41,034 bases of DNA from Aquimarina litoralis (GTDB lineage: Bacteria > Bacteroidota > Bacteroidia > Flavobacteriales > Flavobacteriaceae). Made by a program: the position numbers and the translations under genes. The notes beneath the pieces are model-generated. The model searched no databases. It was not told the DNA's origin and worked only from the letters and a program-made list of their open reading frames with translations. Shown here piece after piece: positions 16,906 to 25,846 of this stretch (the stretch's first letter is position 1; each line of letters opens with the position of its first letter). The stretch spans positions 1-41,034 of the forward strand of contig NZ_WEKL01000001.1 in assembly GCF_019295435.1 (NCBI RefSeq). The letters run 5' to 3'.

Positions 16906-17895
16906 ATGAGTATAGAGTCAGATACAGAAGAAGTTAATCTAAATTACATAGTTAAGAAACTTGAGAAAGGTTTTAAAAATCTATTAAGGGTTTGTCTTTC
17001 CATTGCTCGATTTTATAAAAAGAAATGGATACTATTCTTGGTTATAGTAATTGTAGGTTCGATAGGAGGATATATTTTGGACAGTAAATTTGGATATTCA
17101 AAAAAATACATTCAAGAAATAATTATTGAACCAAAGTATGATTCTAAAAAATATGTTTATGATTTCATAAATTCATTAAAAAGCAAAGTTAAGGAGCCAT
17201 CATTCTTGAAAAAGGCAAATCTAGATAGTACTCTTGTAAAGAACCTAAGACTAGTTGAAATTAACCCCATCATAAGATCAGCTGATATTTTAGATAATTT
17301 GCATAAAAAATATGGAGGTAAAGAAGATTATCATGAAATTATTGAAAGTTATGATACTAAGGTTTTAGAAAAGGAAAAATATAAGAACTTTTACAAGTAT
17401 CATAGATTAACTTTTGTTTTTAATACAAAGGATGAGAATAATTTAAAGTTGTCAAAAAACATTTTGAATTATATTCAATCTAATAATTATTTTCAAAAAA
17501 TATTAAATCAAGAAATCAAACAGACTCAAAAAAACTTAAAGGAAAATAAAGAAACTTTAGCTTATATCAATGATTATTTGGAAAAGCTAAGCAAAGCTCC
17601 AAATGAAAATACCAATGATGTGATTATCGTTGGTGAAGAATCGGAACTACCTACAATTTCAAGCTTGTTAGCTAGAAAGCAGACACTATTGACTACCATA
17701 ACTAAGTATGAGGACCTACTGATGCTAGATAATGAAGTATTTGATATGGTAGAAAGAGGAGAGATGATTACACGAAGTGCAGGTTTGTCGAAAAAAATGA
17801 TAATAAGAGTACCTATAGCACTATTTCTTTTTGTGTCATTACTTTTTTTATTTCAAAAATTACCAAGTAGATTAATCGAATACATTAATAGTTAA
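16906..17895 (+). CDS. Wzz-like polysaccharide chain-length determinant protein, copy 1
   Basis: The 329-residue protein has a short cytoplasmic head, a first membrane helix (about 41-58, ending GGYILD), a long periplasmic helical domain with coiled-coil character (residues about 170-270, rich in Lys/Asn/Leu), and a second helix (about 299-316). This is the two-helix layout of Wzz/PCP proteins that set polymer length. No proline-rich motif or C-terminal tyrosine-kinase domain is seen, so it is not a Wzc. The similarity to the next gene (ILD at the end of helix 1, then a conserved EP segment) marks the two as tandem paralogs. The ATG directly follows the stop codon of the previous gene. Confidence 0.8.
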   Translation: MSIESDTEEVNLNYIVKKLEKGFKNLLRVCLSIARFYKKKWILFLVIVIVGSIGGYILDSKFGYSKKYIQEIIIEPKYDSKKYVYDFINSLKSKVKEPSFLKKANLDSTLVKNLRLVEINPIIRSADILDNLHKKYGGKEDYHEIIESYDTKVLEKEKYKNFYKYHRLTFVFNTKDENNLKLSKNILNYIQSNNYFQKILNQEIKQTQKNLKENKETLAYINDYLEKLSKAPNENTNDVIIVGEESELPTISSLLARKQTLLTTITKYEDLLMLDNEVFDMVERGEMITRSAGLSKKMIIRVPIALFLFVSLLFLFQKLPSRLIEYINS

Positions 17896-17905
17896 AACTC
17901 AAATA

Positions 17906-17925
17906 ACATTACCAAAAAGTAATGT
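17906..17925. repeat. Small inverted repeat between the two Wzz-like genes
   Basis: ACATTAC and GTAATGT are perfect 7-bp arms around a six-base loop, 10 bases past the first gene's stop codon. No T run follows, so it may be a weak 3' stem or an attenuator rather than a terminator. Confidence 0.35.
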
Positions 17926-18068
17926 ATTAGTGGGAGAAGAGAGGTTTATAAGTTTGAACGATTTGGTCAATATTGGATTCTTGAATAGTGTATTTTTTTA
18001 TGAAATATAATTAAGAACGCCGTTATGATGATAATTTATCAAAAGACATTACCTTTACCCTCGAATCA

Positions 18069-18076
18069 TATTTTTG
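18069..18076 (+). promoter_or_regulatory. Promoter -7 element TATTTTTG before the second Wzz-like gene
   Basis: TATTTTTG matches TAnnTTTG and lies 21 bases before the ATG at 18098. No TTG is found 19 bp upstream, so this may be a weak internal promoter giving the rhamnose and downstream genes a separate start. Confidence 0.4.
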
Positions 18077-18097
18077 GCCTATAATACTTAAATCATA

Positions 18098-19150
18098 ATG
18101 AGTAGTAATAAGGAAAACGCATCTGAAGAAATAGATCTAGGACAGTTATTTAGACTAATTGGGAATGTGTTTAATAAATTGTCTTTATTTATTATCAAGT
18201 TTTTCAAGGAGATATTTCATGCTATTGTTCTTCTTCTTTTATTCTTTCGGAATCATTTTTTGAAGTTTGTAATTGCGGGTGTTGTTGGACTAATACTTGG
18301 ATGGATATTAGATGGTTCGACAAAATCGGCTTATCAATCTTCTATGATTGTTGAACCAAATTTTAATAGCGCACAACAGTTGTATAATAATATAGAGTTT
18401 TATAATGAACTTGCCGAAGAAGAAGATTTTAACAGCTTGGCAGCGGCTTTAAAAATTTCTAGTCAAGAAGCCAAAAGCATTAGAGAAGTATCTATTGAGG
18501 CCTTTACAGATGACAATCAAAAATTAAAACATTTTAGCGATTTTGTAACAACTTTAGATAGTATATCTAGAGCGAATTTAAGTTATAAAGATTATTTGCA
18601 GAACTTTAATAATATTAATGCAAAATTTCATAAAGTTACCATTGAGGCTATTGATTCAGAAGTTGCAAAGAAATGCCAAAACGCAATAGTAAGGTCTATT
18701 TCTAATAATGAATATTTTAAATTACAAAAGAGTACAAACGACCTTAACTTAAGATTAGATGATTCCATTGTTCGCAAACAGTTAGCAGAAGTGGATTCCT
18801 TGAAGTCATTTTATCAAAAATTAAAACTATTAGATATTCAGAAAGAACAGTCTGCAACAAATACAAGTATTAATTTAAGTTCTGAGAATAAGGATTTGGA
18901 CAAATCTGAAATTGAATTGCTTAAAGAAGCAAAATCTTTAAGTAGAGAAATTCTTGAAATTAATAATAAAAAAGCAAACACTAAAGATATTATTAATGTT
19001 ATATCGAATTTTCCTGATAGAGCTGCTGTGATTAATGATCTCTTTAGACAGAAGAAAGTATTATTGCCGATTTGTTTTATTGTAGTTGTATTATTATTCC
19101 TAGTTCTATTGGACTTAAATCGATATTTGAAAAATTACCAAAAAGTATAA
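18098..19150 (+). CDS. Wzz-like polysaccharide chain-length determinant protein, copy 2
   Basis: The 350-residue paralog of the gene before it has a longer cytoplasmic head with an extra hydrophobic stretch (about 41-50), a first membrane helix (about 55-71, ending GWILDG), a coiled-coil periplasmic domain, and a second helix (about 321-338). The segment MIVEPNFNS after helix 1 matches IIIEPKYDS in copy 1. The two would probably form a mixed or alternative ring that sets chain length in a Wzx/Wzy pathway. It lies 202 bases after copy 1 and is followed closely by rfbB. No Wza outer-membrane export protein is in the window. Confidence 0.8.
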   Translation: MSSNKENASEEIDLGQLFRLIGNVFNKLSLFIIKFFKEIFHAIVLLLLFFRNHFLKFVIAGVVGLILGWILDGSTKSAYQSSMIVEPNFNSAQQLYNNIEFYNELAEEEDFNSLAAALKISSQEAKSIREVSIEAFTDDNQKLKHFSDFVTTLDSISRANLSYKDYLQNFNNINAKFHKVTIEAIDSEVAKKCQNAIVRSISNNEYFKLQKSTNDLNLRLDDSIVRKQLAEVDSLKSFYQKLKLLDIQKEQSATNTSINLSSENKDLDKSEIELLKEAKSLSREILEINNKKANTKDIINVISNFPDRAAVINDLFRQKKVLLPICFIVVVLLFLVLLDLNRYLKNYQKV

Positions 19151-19169
19151 TCAAATTATATCATTTGTT

Positions 19170-20189
19170 TTGAAAAATTTATTAATAACAGGAGGAGCAG
19201 GATTTATTGGCTCAAATTTTGTTTGCTATTTACTTGAAAAATATCCAAAGACTCATATCGTTAATATTGACAAGTTAACATATGCAGGAAATACGGAAAA
19301 TTTAGATGAAATTGGAAATTCGACAAATTATACTTTCATTGAGGGAGATATATGTGACAGGAAGCTTGTAGAAAAATTATTTCAAGAGTATAATTTTGAC
19401 GGTGTTATTCATTTAGCAGCTGAATCTCATGTCGATAATTCAATTTCTAATCCAGATGAATTCATTAAAACAAACGTTTTTGGAACTTTTACATTGATTG
19501 ATGTAGCTAGAGATTTTTGGATGGAAGCTCCGCACAATTATAAGCAAGATCGCGAAAACTGTCGTTTTCATCATGTGTCTACAGATGAGGTATATGGTAC
19601 TCTTGGAGAAACAGGATTGTTCAAGGAAACCACTCCTTATGCTCCTAATAGCCCATATAGTGCCTCTAAAGCGTCGTCAGATTTTATAATTAGAAGTTAT
19701 TTTCATACCTATGGAATGAACGTAGTTACTACAAATTGCTCCAATAATTATGGACCAAAACAGCATGATGAGAAGTTAATACCTACGATTATTAGAAAAG
19801 CAATTTCAGAAGAAAATATACCTATTTATGGAGATGGCAAAAATGTAAGAGATTGGTTATATGTCCTGGATCACTGTAAGGGTATTGAGTTAGTTTTTAG
19901 AAAAGGAGTTTCTGGTGAGACGTATAATATTGGAGGAAAAAATGAACGAAATAACAACTATATCGCAAAAAAGATTTGTGAATTGTTAGACAAAAAGATG
20001 CCAAGAAAAAGCGGTGGTTCTTATGAAGAATTGATTACTTATGTTAAGGACAGACCAGGACATGATTTAAGATATGCCATAGACGCATCTAAAATTGAAA
20101 ATGAATTAGGATGGGAAGCCGAAGAAAATTTTGAAACGGGCATTGATAAAACAATAGATTGGTATTTAAAAAAATATAAGAACACATGA
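19170..20189 (+). CDS. rfbB: dTDP-glucose 4,6-dehydratase
   Basis: The 339-residue extended SDR converts dTDP-glucose to dTDP-4-keto-6-deoxyglucose, the second step of dTDP-L-rhamnose synthesis in the cytosol. It shows GGAGFIGSN (8-16) for NAD binding, the STDEVYG motif (137-143) with the conserved Asp-Glu pair that protonates and deprotonates the substrate, and YSASK (163-167). The start is TTG at 19170; there is no in-frame ATG between the preceding stop and this codon, and TTG gives the proper N-terminus [12 protein letters not shown]. The last four bases overlap rfbA (ATGA), so the genes are coupled. Confidence 0.95.
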   Translation: MKNLLITGGAGFIGSNFVCYLLEKYPKTHIVNIDKLTYAGNTENLDEIGNSTNYTFIEGDICDRKLVEKLFQEYNFDGVIHLAAESHVDNSISNPDEFIKTNVFGTFTLIDVARDFWMEAPHNYKQDRENCRFHHVSTDEVYGTLGETGLFKETTPYAPNSPYSASKASSDFIIRSYFHTYGMNVVTTNCSNNYGPKQHDEKLIPTIIRKAISEENIPIYGDGKNVRDWLYVLDHCKGIELVFRKGVSGETYNIGGKNERNNNYIAKKICELLDKKMPRKSGGSYEELITYVKDRPGHDLRYAIDASKIENELGWEAEENFETGIDKTIDWYLKKYKNT

Positions 20190-21049
20190 AAGGAATCGTT
20201 CTTGCAGGAGGTTCAGGTACAAGACTACACCCTCTAACTTTAGCAGTTAGTAAACAGCTTGTTCCCATTTATGATAAACCCATGATTTATTATCCTCTTT
20301 CAACTTTAATGTGGTCAGGAATAAGAGAGATTCTCATTATTTCTACACCACATGATCTTCCGTTGTTTAAAAAACTACTAGGAAACGGTGAAAAATTCGG
20401 ATGTAGATTTGAGTATGCCGTACAAGAACACCCAAATGGATTGGCTGAAGCTTTTATTATAGGTGCAGATTTTATTGGAAATGACAAAGTCGCTTTGATC
20501 CTTGGAGACAATATTTTTTATGGAACGGGACTTTCAAAGCTTTTACAAGCTAATAACAATCCTGATGGGGGAATTATCTATGCATATCATGTGCATGATC
20601 CCGAAAGATATGGAGTAGTTGAATTTAATGATGACGGAAAAGTAATTTCCATAGAAGAAAAACCTCATAAACCAAAATCAAATTTTGCAGTACCAGGTAT
20701 ATATTTTTATGATAATGAAGTAATAGATATTGCAAAAAATATTAAGCCAAGTGATAGAGGAGAGCTTGAAATTACAGATGTAAATAGGGAATATCTAAAA
20801 AAAGGAAAGCTAAATGTAAGCATTCTGGACAGAGGCACTGCTTGGTTGGATACAGGAACTTTTAATTCGTTAATGCAAGCTTCTCAATTTGTTCAGGTTA
20901 TCGAAGAAAGACAAGGACTAAAAATCGGTGCTATAGAAGAAGTTGCTTATAAAATGAATTATATATCAAAAGAAGAATTAAAGCAGTTGGCAATACCACT
21001 AATCAAAAGTGGTTATGGGAAACACCTAACTAGCATTTTAGAAGAATAG
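20186..21049 (+). CDS. rfbA: Glucose-1-phosphate thymidylyltransferase
   Basis: The 287-residue cytosolic enzyme joins glucose-1-phosphate and dTTP, the first step to dTDP-rhamnose. The nucleotide-binding motif [11 protein letters not shown] (8-18) and [19 protein letters not shown] right after it are the RmlA hallmarks, and EKPHKPKSN with the following GIYFYD helps make the sugar pocket. Length fits the family (about 290). It overlaps rfbB by four bases and is two bases before rfbC, in the standard coupled rhamnose cassette. Confidence 0.97.
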   Translation: MKGIVLAGGSGTRLHPLTLAVSKQLVPIYDKPMIYYPLSTLMWSGIREILIISTPHDLPLFKKLLGNGEKFGCRFEYAVQEHPNGLAEAFIIGADFIGNDKVALILGDNIFYGTGLSKLLQANNNPDGGIIYAYHVHDPERYGVVEFNDDGKVISIEEKPHKPKSNFAVPGIYFYDNEVIDIAKNIKPSDRGELEITDVNREYLKKGKLNVSILDRGTAWLDTGTFNSLMQASQFVQVIEERQGLKIGAIEEVAYKMNYISKEELKQLAIPLIKSGYGKHLTSILEE

Positions 21050-21051
21050 AG

Positions 21052-21597
21052 ATGATTGCAACGGAAACTAAGCTAAAAGGATGTTTCGTTTTAGAGCCTT
21101 CAATTTTTGAAGATGAAAGAGGTTATTTTTTTGAAAGTTATAATCAAAAAAAATTTGAAGAATTAATTGGCCAAAAAGTCAATTTTGTACAAGATAATCA
21201 ATCTTTTTCCGCTAAAGGAGTAATAAGAGCACTTCATTATCAAACAGGAGATTATGCCCAAGCAAAGTTGGTTAGAGTACTTAAAGGTAAAGTGTTAGAT
21301 GTAGCGGTGGATCTGCGGAAAGATTCACCAACCTATAAAGAGTATATAGCTATCGAATTGTCTGATAATAATCAAAAACAATTGTTTATTCCTAGGGGGT
21401 TTGCACATGGTTTCGTTACTTTAAGTGATACAGCTATTTTTTTCTATAAGTGCGATAATTTTTATAATAAAGAAGCCGAAGGAGGTATTATTTTCAATGA
21501 TGAAGAATTGAAAATAGATTGGAAAGTTAAGGAAGAAGAGATTATAGTTTCAGAAAAAGACATAATACTTCCAAATTTTAGAAACGCAAAATTATGA
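21052..21597 (+). CDS. rfbC: dTDP-4-dehydrorhamnose 3,5-epimerase
   Basis: The 181-residue cupin-fold enzyme (the usual length) inverts C3 and C5 of the 4-keto sugar. The segment VQDNQSFSAKGVIRALHYQ contains the likely catalytic His at position 62, and DVAVDLRKDSPTY follows with the general-acid partner region. It functions as a dimer in the family. It is separated from rfbA by two bases and overlaps rfbD by four, so translation is coupled. Confidence 0.96.
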   Translation: MIATETKLKGCFVLEPSIFEDERGYFFESYNQKKFEELIGQKVNFVQDNQSFSAKGVIRALHYQTGDYAQAKLVRVLKGKVLDVAVDLRKDSPTYKEYIAIELSDNNQKQLFIPRGFAHGFVTLSDTAIFFYKCDNFYNKEAEGGIIFNDEELKIDWKVKEEEIIVSEKDIILPNFRNAKL

Positions 21598-22451
21598 TAT
21601 CTATACTTGTTACAGGAGCAAATGGACAGTTGGGTTTATGTCTTAAAAAGGCATCAAAAAAAATAGAAAATTTTAATTTTAGCTTTAAAACATCATCAGA
21701 ACTAGATATTACTAACGAGAAGAGTGTCGATACGCTTTTTAGTAGCAATAAATATGATTATGTCATAAATTGTGCAGCTTATACAAATGTTGAACAATCA
21801 GAAAAATCGACTGAGAAAGCTTTTTTTGTAAATGCAGAAGGAGTACATAATTTGGCAAAGGTTTGTAAAAACCAAGACATAACCCTTATTCATATTTCTA
21901 CAGACTATGTTTTTGATGGAAACACAAGAACACCTTACTCCGAAAATCAAATTACCAATCCAATTAATGAATATGGGAGATCTAAGTTAAAAGGAGAGAA
22001 ATATATTCAAGAAATTTTAGACAAACATTTTATTATCAGGACCTCGTGGTTGTATTCAGAATACAATAAGAATTTCTTCAAAACTATTTTAAACAAATCT
22101 GAAACAGAATCTAAGCTTACAATAACAACGGCAGAGAAGGGAACTCCAACTAATGCAAATGATCTTGCAGAATTCATCTTACACATTATTTCTTCCGGAA
22201 GCTTAAAATATGGAATCTATCACTTTAGTAACCTCGGTGAAGCAACATGGTATGATTTTGCTGAAGAAATCTTAAAATATATCAGTAAAGAAAAAAATAT
22301 TGAATTACTGAAAACAGATAACTATCCTACCCTTGCCAAAAGACCTAATTATAGTGTTTTAAGTAAAGAAAAACTTATTAATTCATTTAGCTTTGACGTT
22401 TTAGATTGGAAAGAATCACTAAGAAAATTAATGCACATGATGCTCTTATAG
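21594..22451 (+). CDS. rfbD: dTDP-4-dehydrorhamnose reductase
   Basis: The 285-residue SDR reduces the 4-keto group to finish dTDP-L-rhamnose. GANGQLG (8-14) binds NADPH; STDYVFDG (102-109) and YGRSK (127-131) are the conserved active-site blocks. It closes the rfbB-A-C-D cassette. After it comes a 120-base gap with two hairpins before manC, the first break in the coupled run, which might mark a change in transcript level. Confidence 0.95.
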   Translation: MISILVTGANGQLGLCLKKASKKIENFNFSFKTSSELDITNEKSVDTLFSSNKYDYVINCAAYTNVEQSEKSTEKAFFVNAEGVHNLAKVCKNQDITLIHISTDYVFDGNTRTPYSENQITNPINEYGRSKLKGEKYIQEILDKHFIIRTSWLYSEYNKNFFKTILNKSETESKLTITTAEKGTPTNANDLAEFILHIISSGSLKYGIYHFSNLGEATWYDFAEEILKYISKEKNIELLKTDNYPTLAKRPNYSVLSKEKLINSFSFDVLDWKESLRKLMHMMLL

Positions 22452-22493
22452 TTTGCATTCAATGTGTCAGTTATAAATTATTCTTTACTAATC

Positions 22494-22515
22494 GGATCTG
22501 TGTCTGATACAGTCC
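22494..22515. other. Hairpin in the rfbD-manC gap (bulged stem)
   Basis: GGA-T-CTGT (22494-22501) pairs with ACAG-TCC (22509-22515) with one bulged T and a 7-base loop. There is no T run after it. It is followed 10 bases later by a second, perfect hairpin. Confidence 0.4.
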
Positions 22516-22525
22516 AAATCAAAGA

Positions 22526-22545
22526 CAAATAACACAAGTTATTTG
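22526..22545. other. Perfect 8-bp hairpin upstream of manC
   Basis: CAAATAAC (22526-22533) and GTTATTTG (22538-22545) form a perfect stem with a four-base loop, ending 26 bases before the manC ATG. The position suits a structure that affects translation or transcript stability rather than a terminator. Confidence 0.45.
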
Positions 22546-22571
22546 AAGTTTATATTAAATCAATTATTCAA

Positions 22572-23594
22572 ATGAATAAGATAATTAATGTAGTATTAAG
22601 TGGTGGTTCTGGAACTAGGCTTTGGCCACTTTCAAGAAAATCTAAACCCAAACAGTTTTTAAAAATATTTGATGACCAATCGTTATTTCAGCACACAATC
22701 AACAGAAATAAAAAGCTGGTAGATGATTTTTTATTAATTACCAATACCGAACAAATTGTTGAGGCAAATGAACAAATTAATGAAATTTCAGAAAACTTTT
22801 CGAACAAAGTTATAGAACCAATTGGACGAAATACGGCACCAGCAATTGCATTGACTGCACTTTGTTTAAATCCAAATGATATAATGTTTGTTACACCTTG
22901 TGATCATATGATCACAAATACAGATGTTTATAAAACTTGTTTAGATAGAGCGATACAATTGGCTAAAAAAAACTACTTAGTTACTTTTGGAATTAAGCCC
23001 ACAGCTCCTGAAGTAGGCTTTGGTTACATAGAATATGATAAAGAAGAAGTTTTAAGCTTTCGAGAAAAACCAGATAAAAAAACAGCTGAGAAATTTCTAA
23101 ATTCGGGAAGCTTTCTATGGAATAGTGGCATGTTTTGTTTTAAGGCTAAAACATATTTAGAAGAGTTAAAAAAACACAGAAAGGATATTTATCAAGCTTG
23201 TTTCAATGCTATTACTTCAGCTAAAGACGGCCTTATTAGTTTAGATAAAATGAAAACAATACCAGATGAAAGTGTTGATTATGCTGTTTTCGAAAAAAGT
23301 GACAAAATTAAAACCGTGCCCTCGGATTTTGGATGGACAGATCTAGGAACATTTGATTCGTTGATCGATTTTTTTCAAAATGAAGAAAGTGAAGTAAATG
23401 ACATGGTTGAAATAGATGGGGTAGATTTAGAAAGTACTTATTACCTAGGTAATAAAAAAGTGTTTGGACTTGGAGTATCAAACATTACGGTTGTAGAAAC
23501 AAATGATTGCATTGTTGTTTTGGGTAATGGAAAAAGCCAAGATGTCAAAAAGTTATATAAACTTGTGGAAGAAAAAAATAAATCACTCTTATAA
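22572..23594 (+). CDS. manC: Mannose-1-phosphate guanylyltransferase, single-domain
   Basis: The 340-residue enzyme makes GDP-mannose from mannose-1-phosphate and GTP. The pyrophosphorylase motif GGSGTRLWPLSR (11-22) followed by KPKQFLKIF and FVTPCDHMI are clear family signatures. It lacks the C-terminal phosphomannose isomerase domain found in longer two-domain forms. The product GDP-mannose is the substrate of the gmd gene that begins at 40713, linking the two ends of the cluster. The gap behind it contains a TAnnTTTG element before pseB. Confidence 0.92.
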   Translation: MNKIINVVLSGGSGTRLWPLSRKSKPKQFLKIFDDQSLFQHTINRNKKLVDDFLLITNTEQIVEANEQINEISENFSNKVIEPIGRNTAPAIALTALCLNPNDIMFVTPCDHMITNTDVYKTCLDRAIQLAKKNYLVTFGIKPTAPEVGFGYIEYDKEEVLSFREKPDKKTAEKFLNSGSFLWNSGMFCFKAKTYLEELKKHRKDIYQACFNAITSAKDGLISLDKMKTIPDESVDYAVFEKSDKIKTVPSDFGWTDLGTFDSLIDFFQNEESEVNDMVEIDGVDLESTYYLGNKKVFGLGVSNITVVETNDCIVVLGNGKSQDVKKLYKLVEEKNKSLL

Positions 23595-23629
23595 ATGTAA
23601 TATCATAAGAATTATAAGAAAAATAGAAT

Positions 23630-23637
23630 TATTTTTG
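23630..23637 (+). promoter_or_regulatory. Promoter -7 element TATTTTTG before pseB
   Basis: TATTTTTG matches TAnnTTTG in the 90-base gap after manC, leaving a leader of about 40 bases before pseB. The -33 box is not evident, and the element lies within an AT-rich palindrome, so it is only a candidate internal start for the pse genes. Confidence 0.4.
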
Positions 23638-23684
23638 CAAAAAAATAATTTGAAAAACACAGAACAAAGATAAAATAAGAAATT

Positions 23685-24701
23685 ATGTTGGACTTAAATG
23701 GAAAATCAATCCTTATCACTGGAGGAACTGGTAGTTTTGGCAAAACATTTACTAAGCTCATTTTAAAAAGATTTCCTAAAGTAAATAGATTGGTAATATT
23801 TTCCAGAGACGAACAAAAGCATTTTCAGATGGGACTAGAGTTTCCTGAAGATAAGTATCCTGCATTACGTTTTTTTGTTGGAGATGTTAGAGATAGAGAA
23901 AGACTATTTAGAGCGTTTGAAGGAATTGATATAGTTATTCACGCAGCAGCTATGAAACATGTTCATATAGCGGAATATAATCCTATGGAATGTGTAAAGA
24001 CAAATATTTTAGGAGCAGAAAACGTAATTGATGCCGCATTAGCAAGTAACGTAAAAGATGTAGTTGCATTATCTACGGATAAAGCTGCTGCACCAATTAA
24101 CCTCTATGGAGCTACAAAGCTGGCCTCAGACAAGTTGTTTGTAGCAGCTAATAATATTAGAGGTAAAAGAGATATTAAGTTTTCGGTAGTTAGATATGGT
24201 AATGTTATGGGGTCAAATGGATCGGTAATGCCATTTTTTTTAAAGAAAAAAGCAGCTGGTAAATTGCCAATTACAGATGAAAGAATGACAAGGTTCAATA
24301 TTAGTTTGGAAGATGGTTGTGAAATGGTTTTCAACGCTATTGAAAAGGCTTGGGGAGGAGAAATCTTTGTTCCAAAGATCCCTTCTTATAAGATTACAGA
24401 TGTTGCCGAAGCAATTGCTCCAGAAGCAGTACAAGAAATAGTAGGTATTCGTCCAGGAGAAAAGCTACATGAAGAAATGATAACTATGTCAGATTCTTTT
24501 AATACTTGGGATCTAGGAAAATACTATTCGATACTTCCGCAAAAACCAATTTTTGATTTAAACAAGTATGTAGAGCATTTTAACGCTACAAAAGTTCCGG
24601 AAGGGTTTTATTATAATTCAGGAGAGAATACTGATTGGGAGACGGTAGATAGTTTAAGAAAACTTGTTAAAGAACATGTAGATCCAAATTTCACTGTATA
24701 A
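23685..24701 (+). CDS. pseB: UDP-GlcNAc 4,6-dehydratase (inverting), pseudaminic acid step 1
   Basis: The 338-residue SDR turns UDP-GlcNAc into UDP-2-acetamido-2,6-dideoxy-L-arabino-hexos-4-ulose. It has TGGTGSFG (12-19) for NADP binding, AAMKHV (88-93), LSTDKAAAP (129-137) with the TDK catalytic block, and YGATK (141-145). These match PseB/FlaA1-type enzymes, which lack the membrane domain seen in the CapD/WbpM group. It heads the pse block, directly followed by pseC with a one-base overlap (TAATG). The possibility that it is the retaining enzyme of the legionaminic route is less likely given the pseC, pseG and pseI types nearby. Confidence 0.88.
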   Translation: MLDLNGKSILITGGTGSFGKTFTKLILKRFPKVNRLVIFSRDEQKHFQMGLEFPEDKYPALRFFVGDVRDRERLFRAFEGIDIVIHAAAMKHVHIAEYNPMECVKTNILGAENVIDAALASNVKDVVALSTDKAAAPINLYGATKLASDKLFVAANNIRGKRDIKFSVVRYGNVMGSNGSVMPFFLKKKAAGKLPITDERMTRFNISLEDGCEMVFNAIEKAWGGEIFVPKIPSYKITDVAEAIAPEAVQEIVGIRPGEKLHEEMITMSDSFNTWDLGKYYSILPQKPIFDLNKYVEHFNATKVPEGFYYNSGENTDWETVDSLRKLVKEHVDPNFTV

Positions 24702-25846
24702 TGAAGGCAATACCTTACGGCAGACAATCTATTGACAAAGATGATATAAATGCGGTTATAGAAACATTACAAGCAGATTATCTTACTCAAGGTCCTAAAG
24801 TAAAGGAGTTTGAAGAAAAATTTGCTGCTTATGTTGGTTCCAAATATGCTGTTGCGGTAAGCAATGCAACTGCAGGATTACATATTTCGGTAGCAGCGCT
24901 TGGCTTGAATTCTGGAGATAGAGTAATTACAACACCAATCACATTTGCTGCTTCCGCAAACTGTATTAGATATTGTGGTGGAGAAGTTTGGTTTGCAGAT
25001 ATTGACCCAGAAACCTATTTGCTTTCCATAGAGAGTACTCGAAAACTTATCGAAAGCAAGCCTAAAGGGTTTTTTAAAGGAATTATACCTGTTGATTTTG
25101 CTGGTTTACCGGTAGATACAGAAGCTTTTAGAACACTTGCTAATGAACATGACCTTTGGATAATAGAAGATGCATGTCACGCTCCAGGTGGTTATTTTGA
25201 AGATTCTCAAAATGAAAAACAAATGTGTGGGAATGCCAAATATGCAAATATTGGTATTTTCTCTTTTCACCCTGTAAAACATATTGCTTGTGGTGAAGGC
25301 GGTATGATTACCACTAATGATGAAAAGCTTTACAAGAAATTACTTTTATTAAGAACACATGGTATCACCAAAGAAGATATGTCTGAAAATCATGGAGGTT
25401 GGTATTATGAAATGCAAGAATTAGGATTCAATTATAGATTAACCGATATTCAATCTTCATTGGGAATAACCCAATTGGCAAAAAACACCAATGGAGTTAT
25501 TAAAAGAAATAAAATAGCAAAAAGATATAAAGAGGCTTTTGAAGGTAAAGTAAAATTCCAAGGACTTCCACAAAATAGCTATAATGCACATCATCTTTTT
25601 GTGATTGAGGTAGATAACCGTAAAGACCTTTACGACTTTTTAAGAGAAAATGGAATTTTTGCACAAATACATTATATACCGGTGCACACTCTTCCATATT
25701 ATAAAGAGATAGGGTATAAAGAAGCAGATTTAAAAAATTCTGAAAACTACTATTCTAATTGTTTAAGCCTTCCGATGTATCCCACATTAACTTCGGAAGA
25801 ACAAGATTTTGTCATTTCTAAAGTTTTAGAATTTATTCATGGGTAA
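24701..25846 (+). CDS. pseC: PseC-type PLP aminotransferase (pseudaminic acid step 2)
   Basis: The 381-residue DegT/DnrJ/EryC1 aminotransferase would place an amino group at C4 of the PseB product. The catalytic lysine is K193 in SFHPVKHIACGEGG, and D157 in IIEDACHA would bind the PLP ring nitrogen. The N-terminus (IPYGRQSIDKDDINAV) and overall length match PseC, as does its direct coupling to pseB. The 4-amino sugar it makes is the usual substrate of PseH; here no GNAT PseH is found and the later formyltransferase-like genes are candidates. It overlaps pseF by 8 bases. Confidence 0.9.
   Translation: MKAIPYGRQSIDKDDINAVIETLQADYLTQGPKVKEFEEKFAAYVGSKYAVAVSNATAGLHISVAALGLNSGDRVITTPITFAASANCIRYCGGEVWFADIDPETYLLSIESTRKLIESKPKGFFKGIIPVDFAGLPVDTEAFRTLANEHDLWIIEDACHAPGGYFEDSQNEKQMCGNAKYANIGIFSFHPVKHIACGEGGMITTNDEKLYKKLLLLRTHGITKEDMSENHGGWYYEMQELGFNYRLTDIQSSLGITQLAKNTNGVIKRNKIAKRYKEAFEGKVKFQGLPQNSYNAHHLFVIEVDNRKDLYDFLRENGIFAQIHYIPVHTLPYYKEIGYKEADLKNSENYYSNCLSLPMYPTLTSEEQDFVISKVLEFIHG

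Noticed and set aside
17906-17925. Terminator between the two Wzz-like genes
   Set aside because: The stem is AT-rich with only 7 pairs and no T run follows.
23685-25846. A legionaminic acid (leg) rather than pseudaminic pathway
   Set aside because: The PseC-type aminotransferase motif, the PseG-like hydrolase and the PseI-type synthase fit the pse route better; no LegB/LegC/LegG set is seen.
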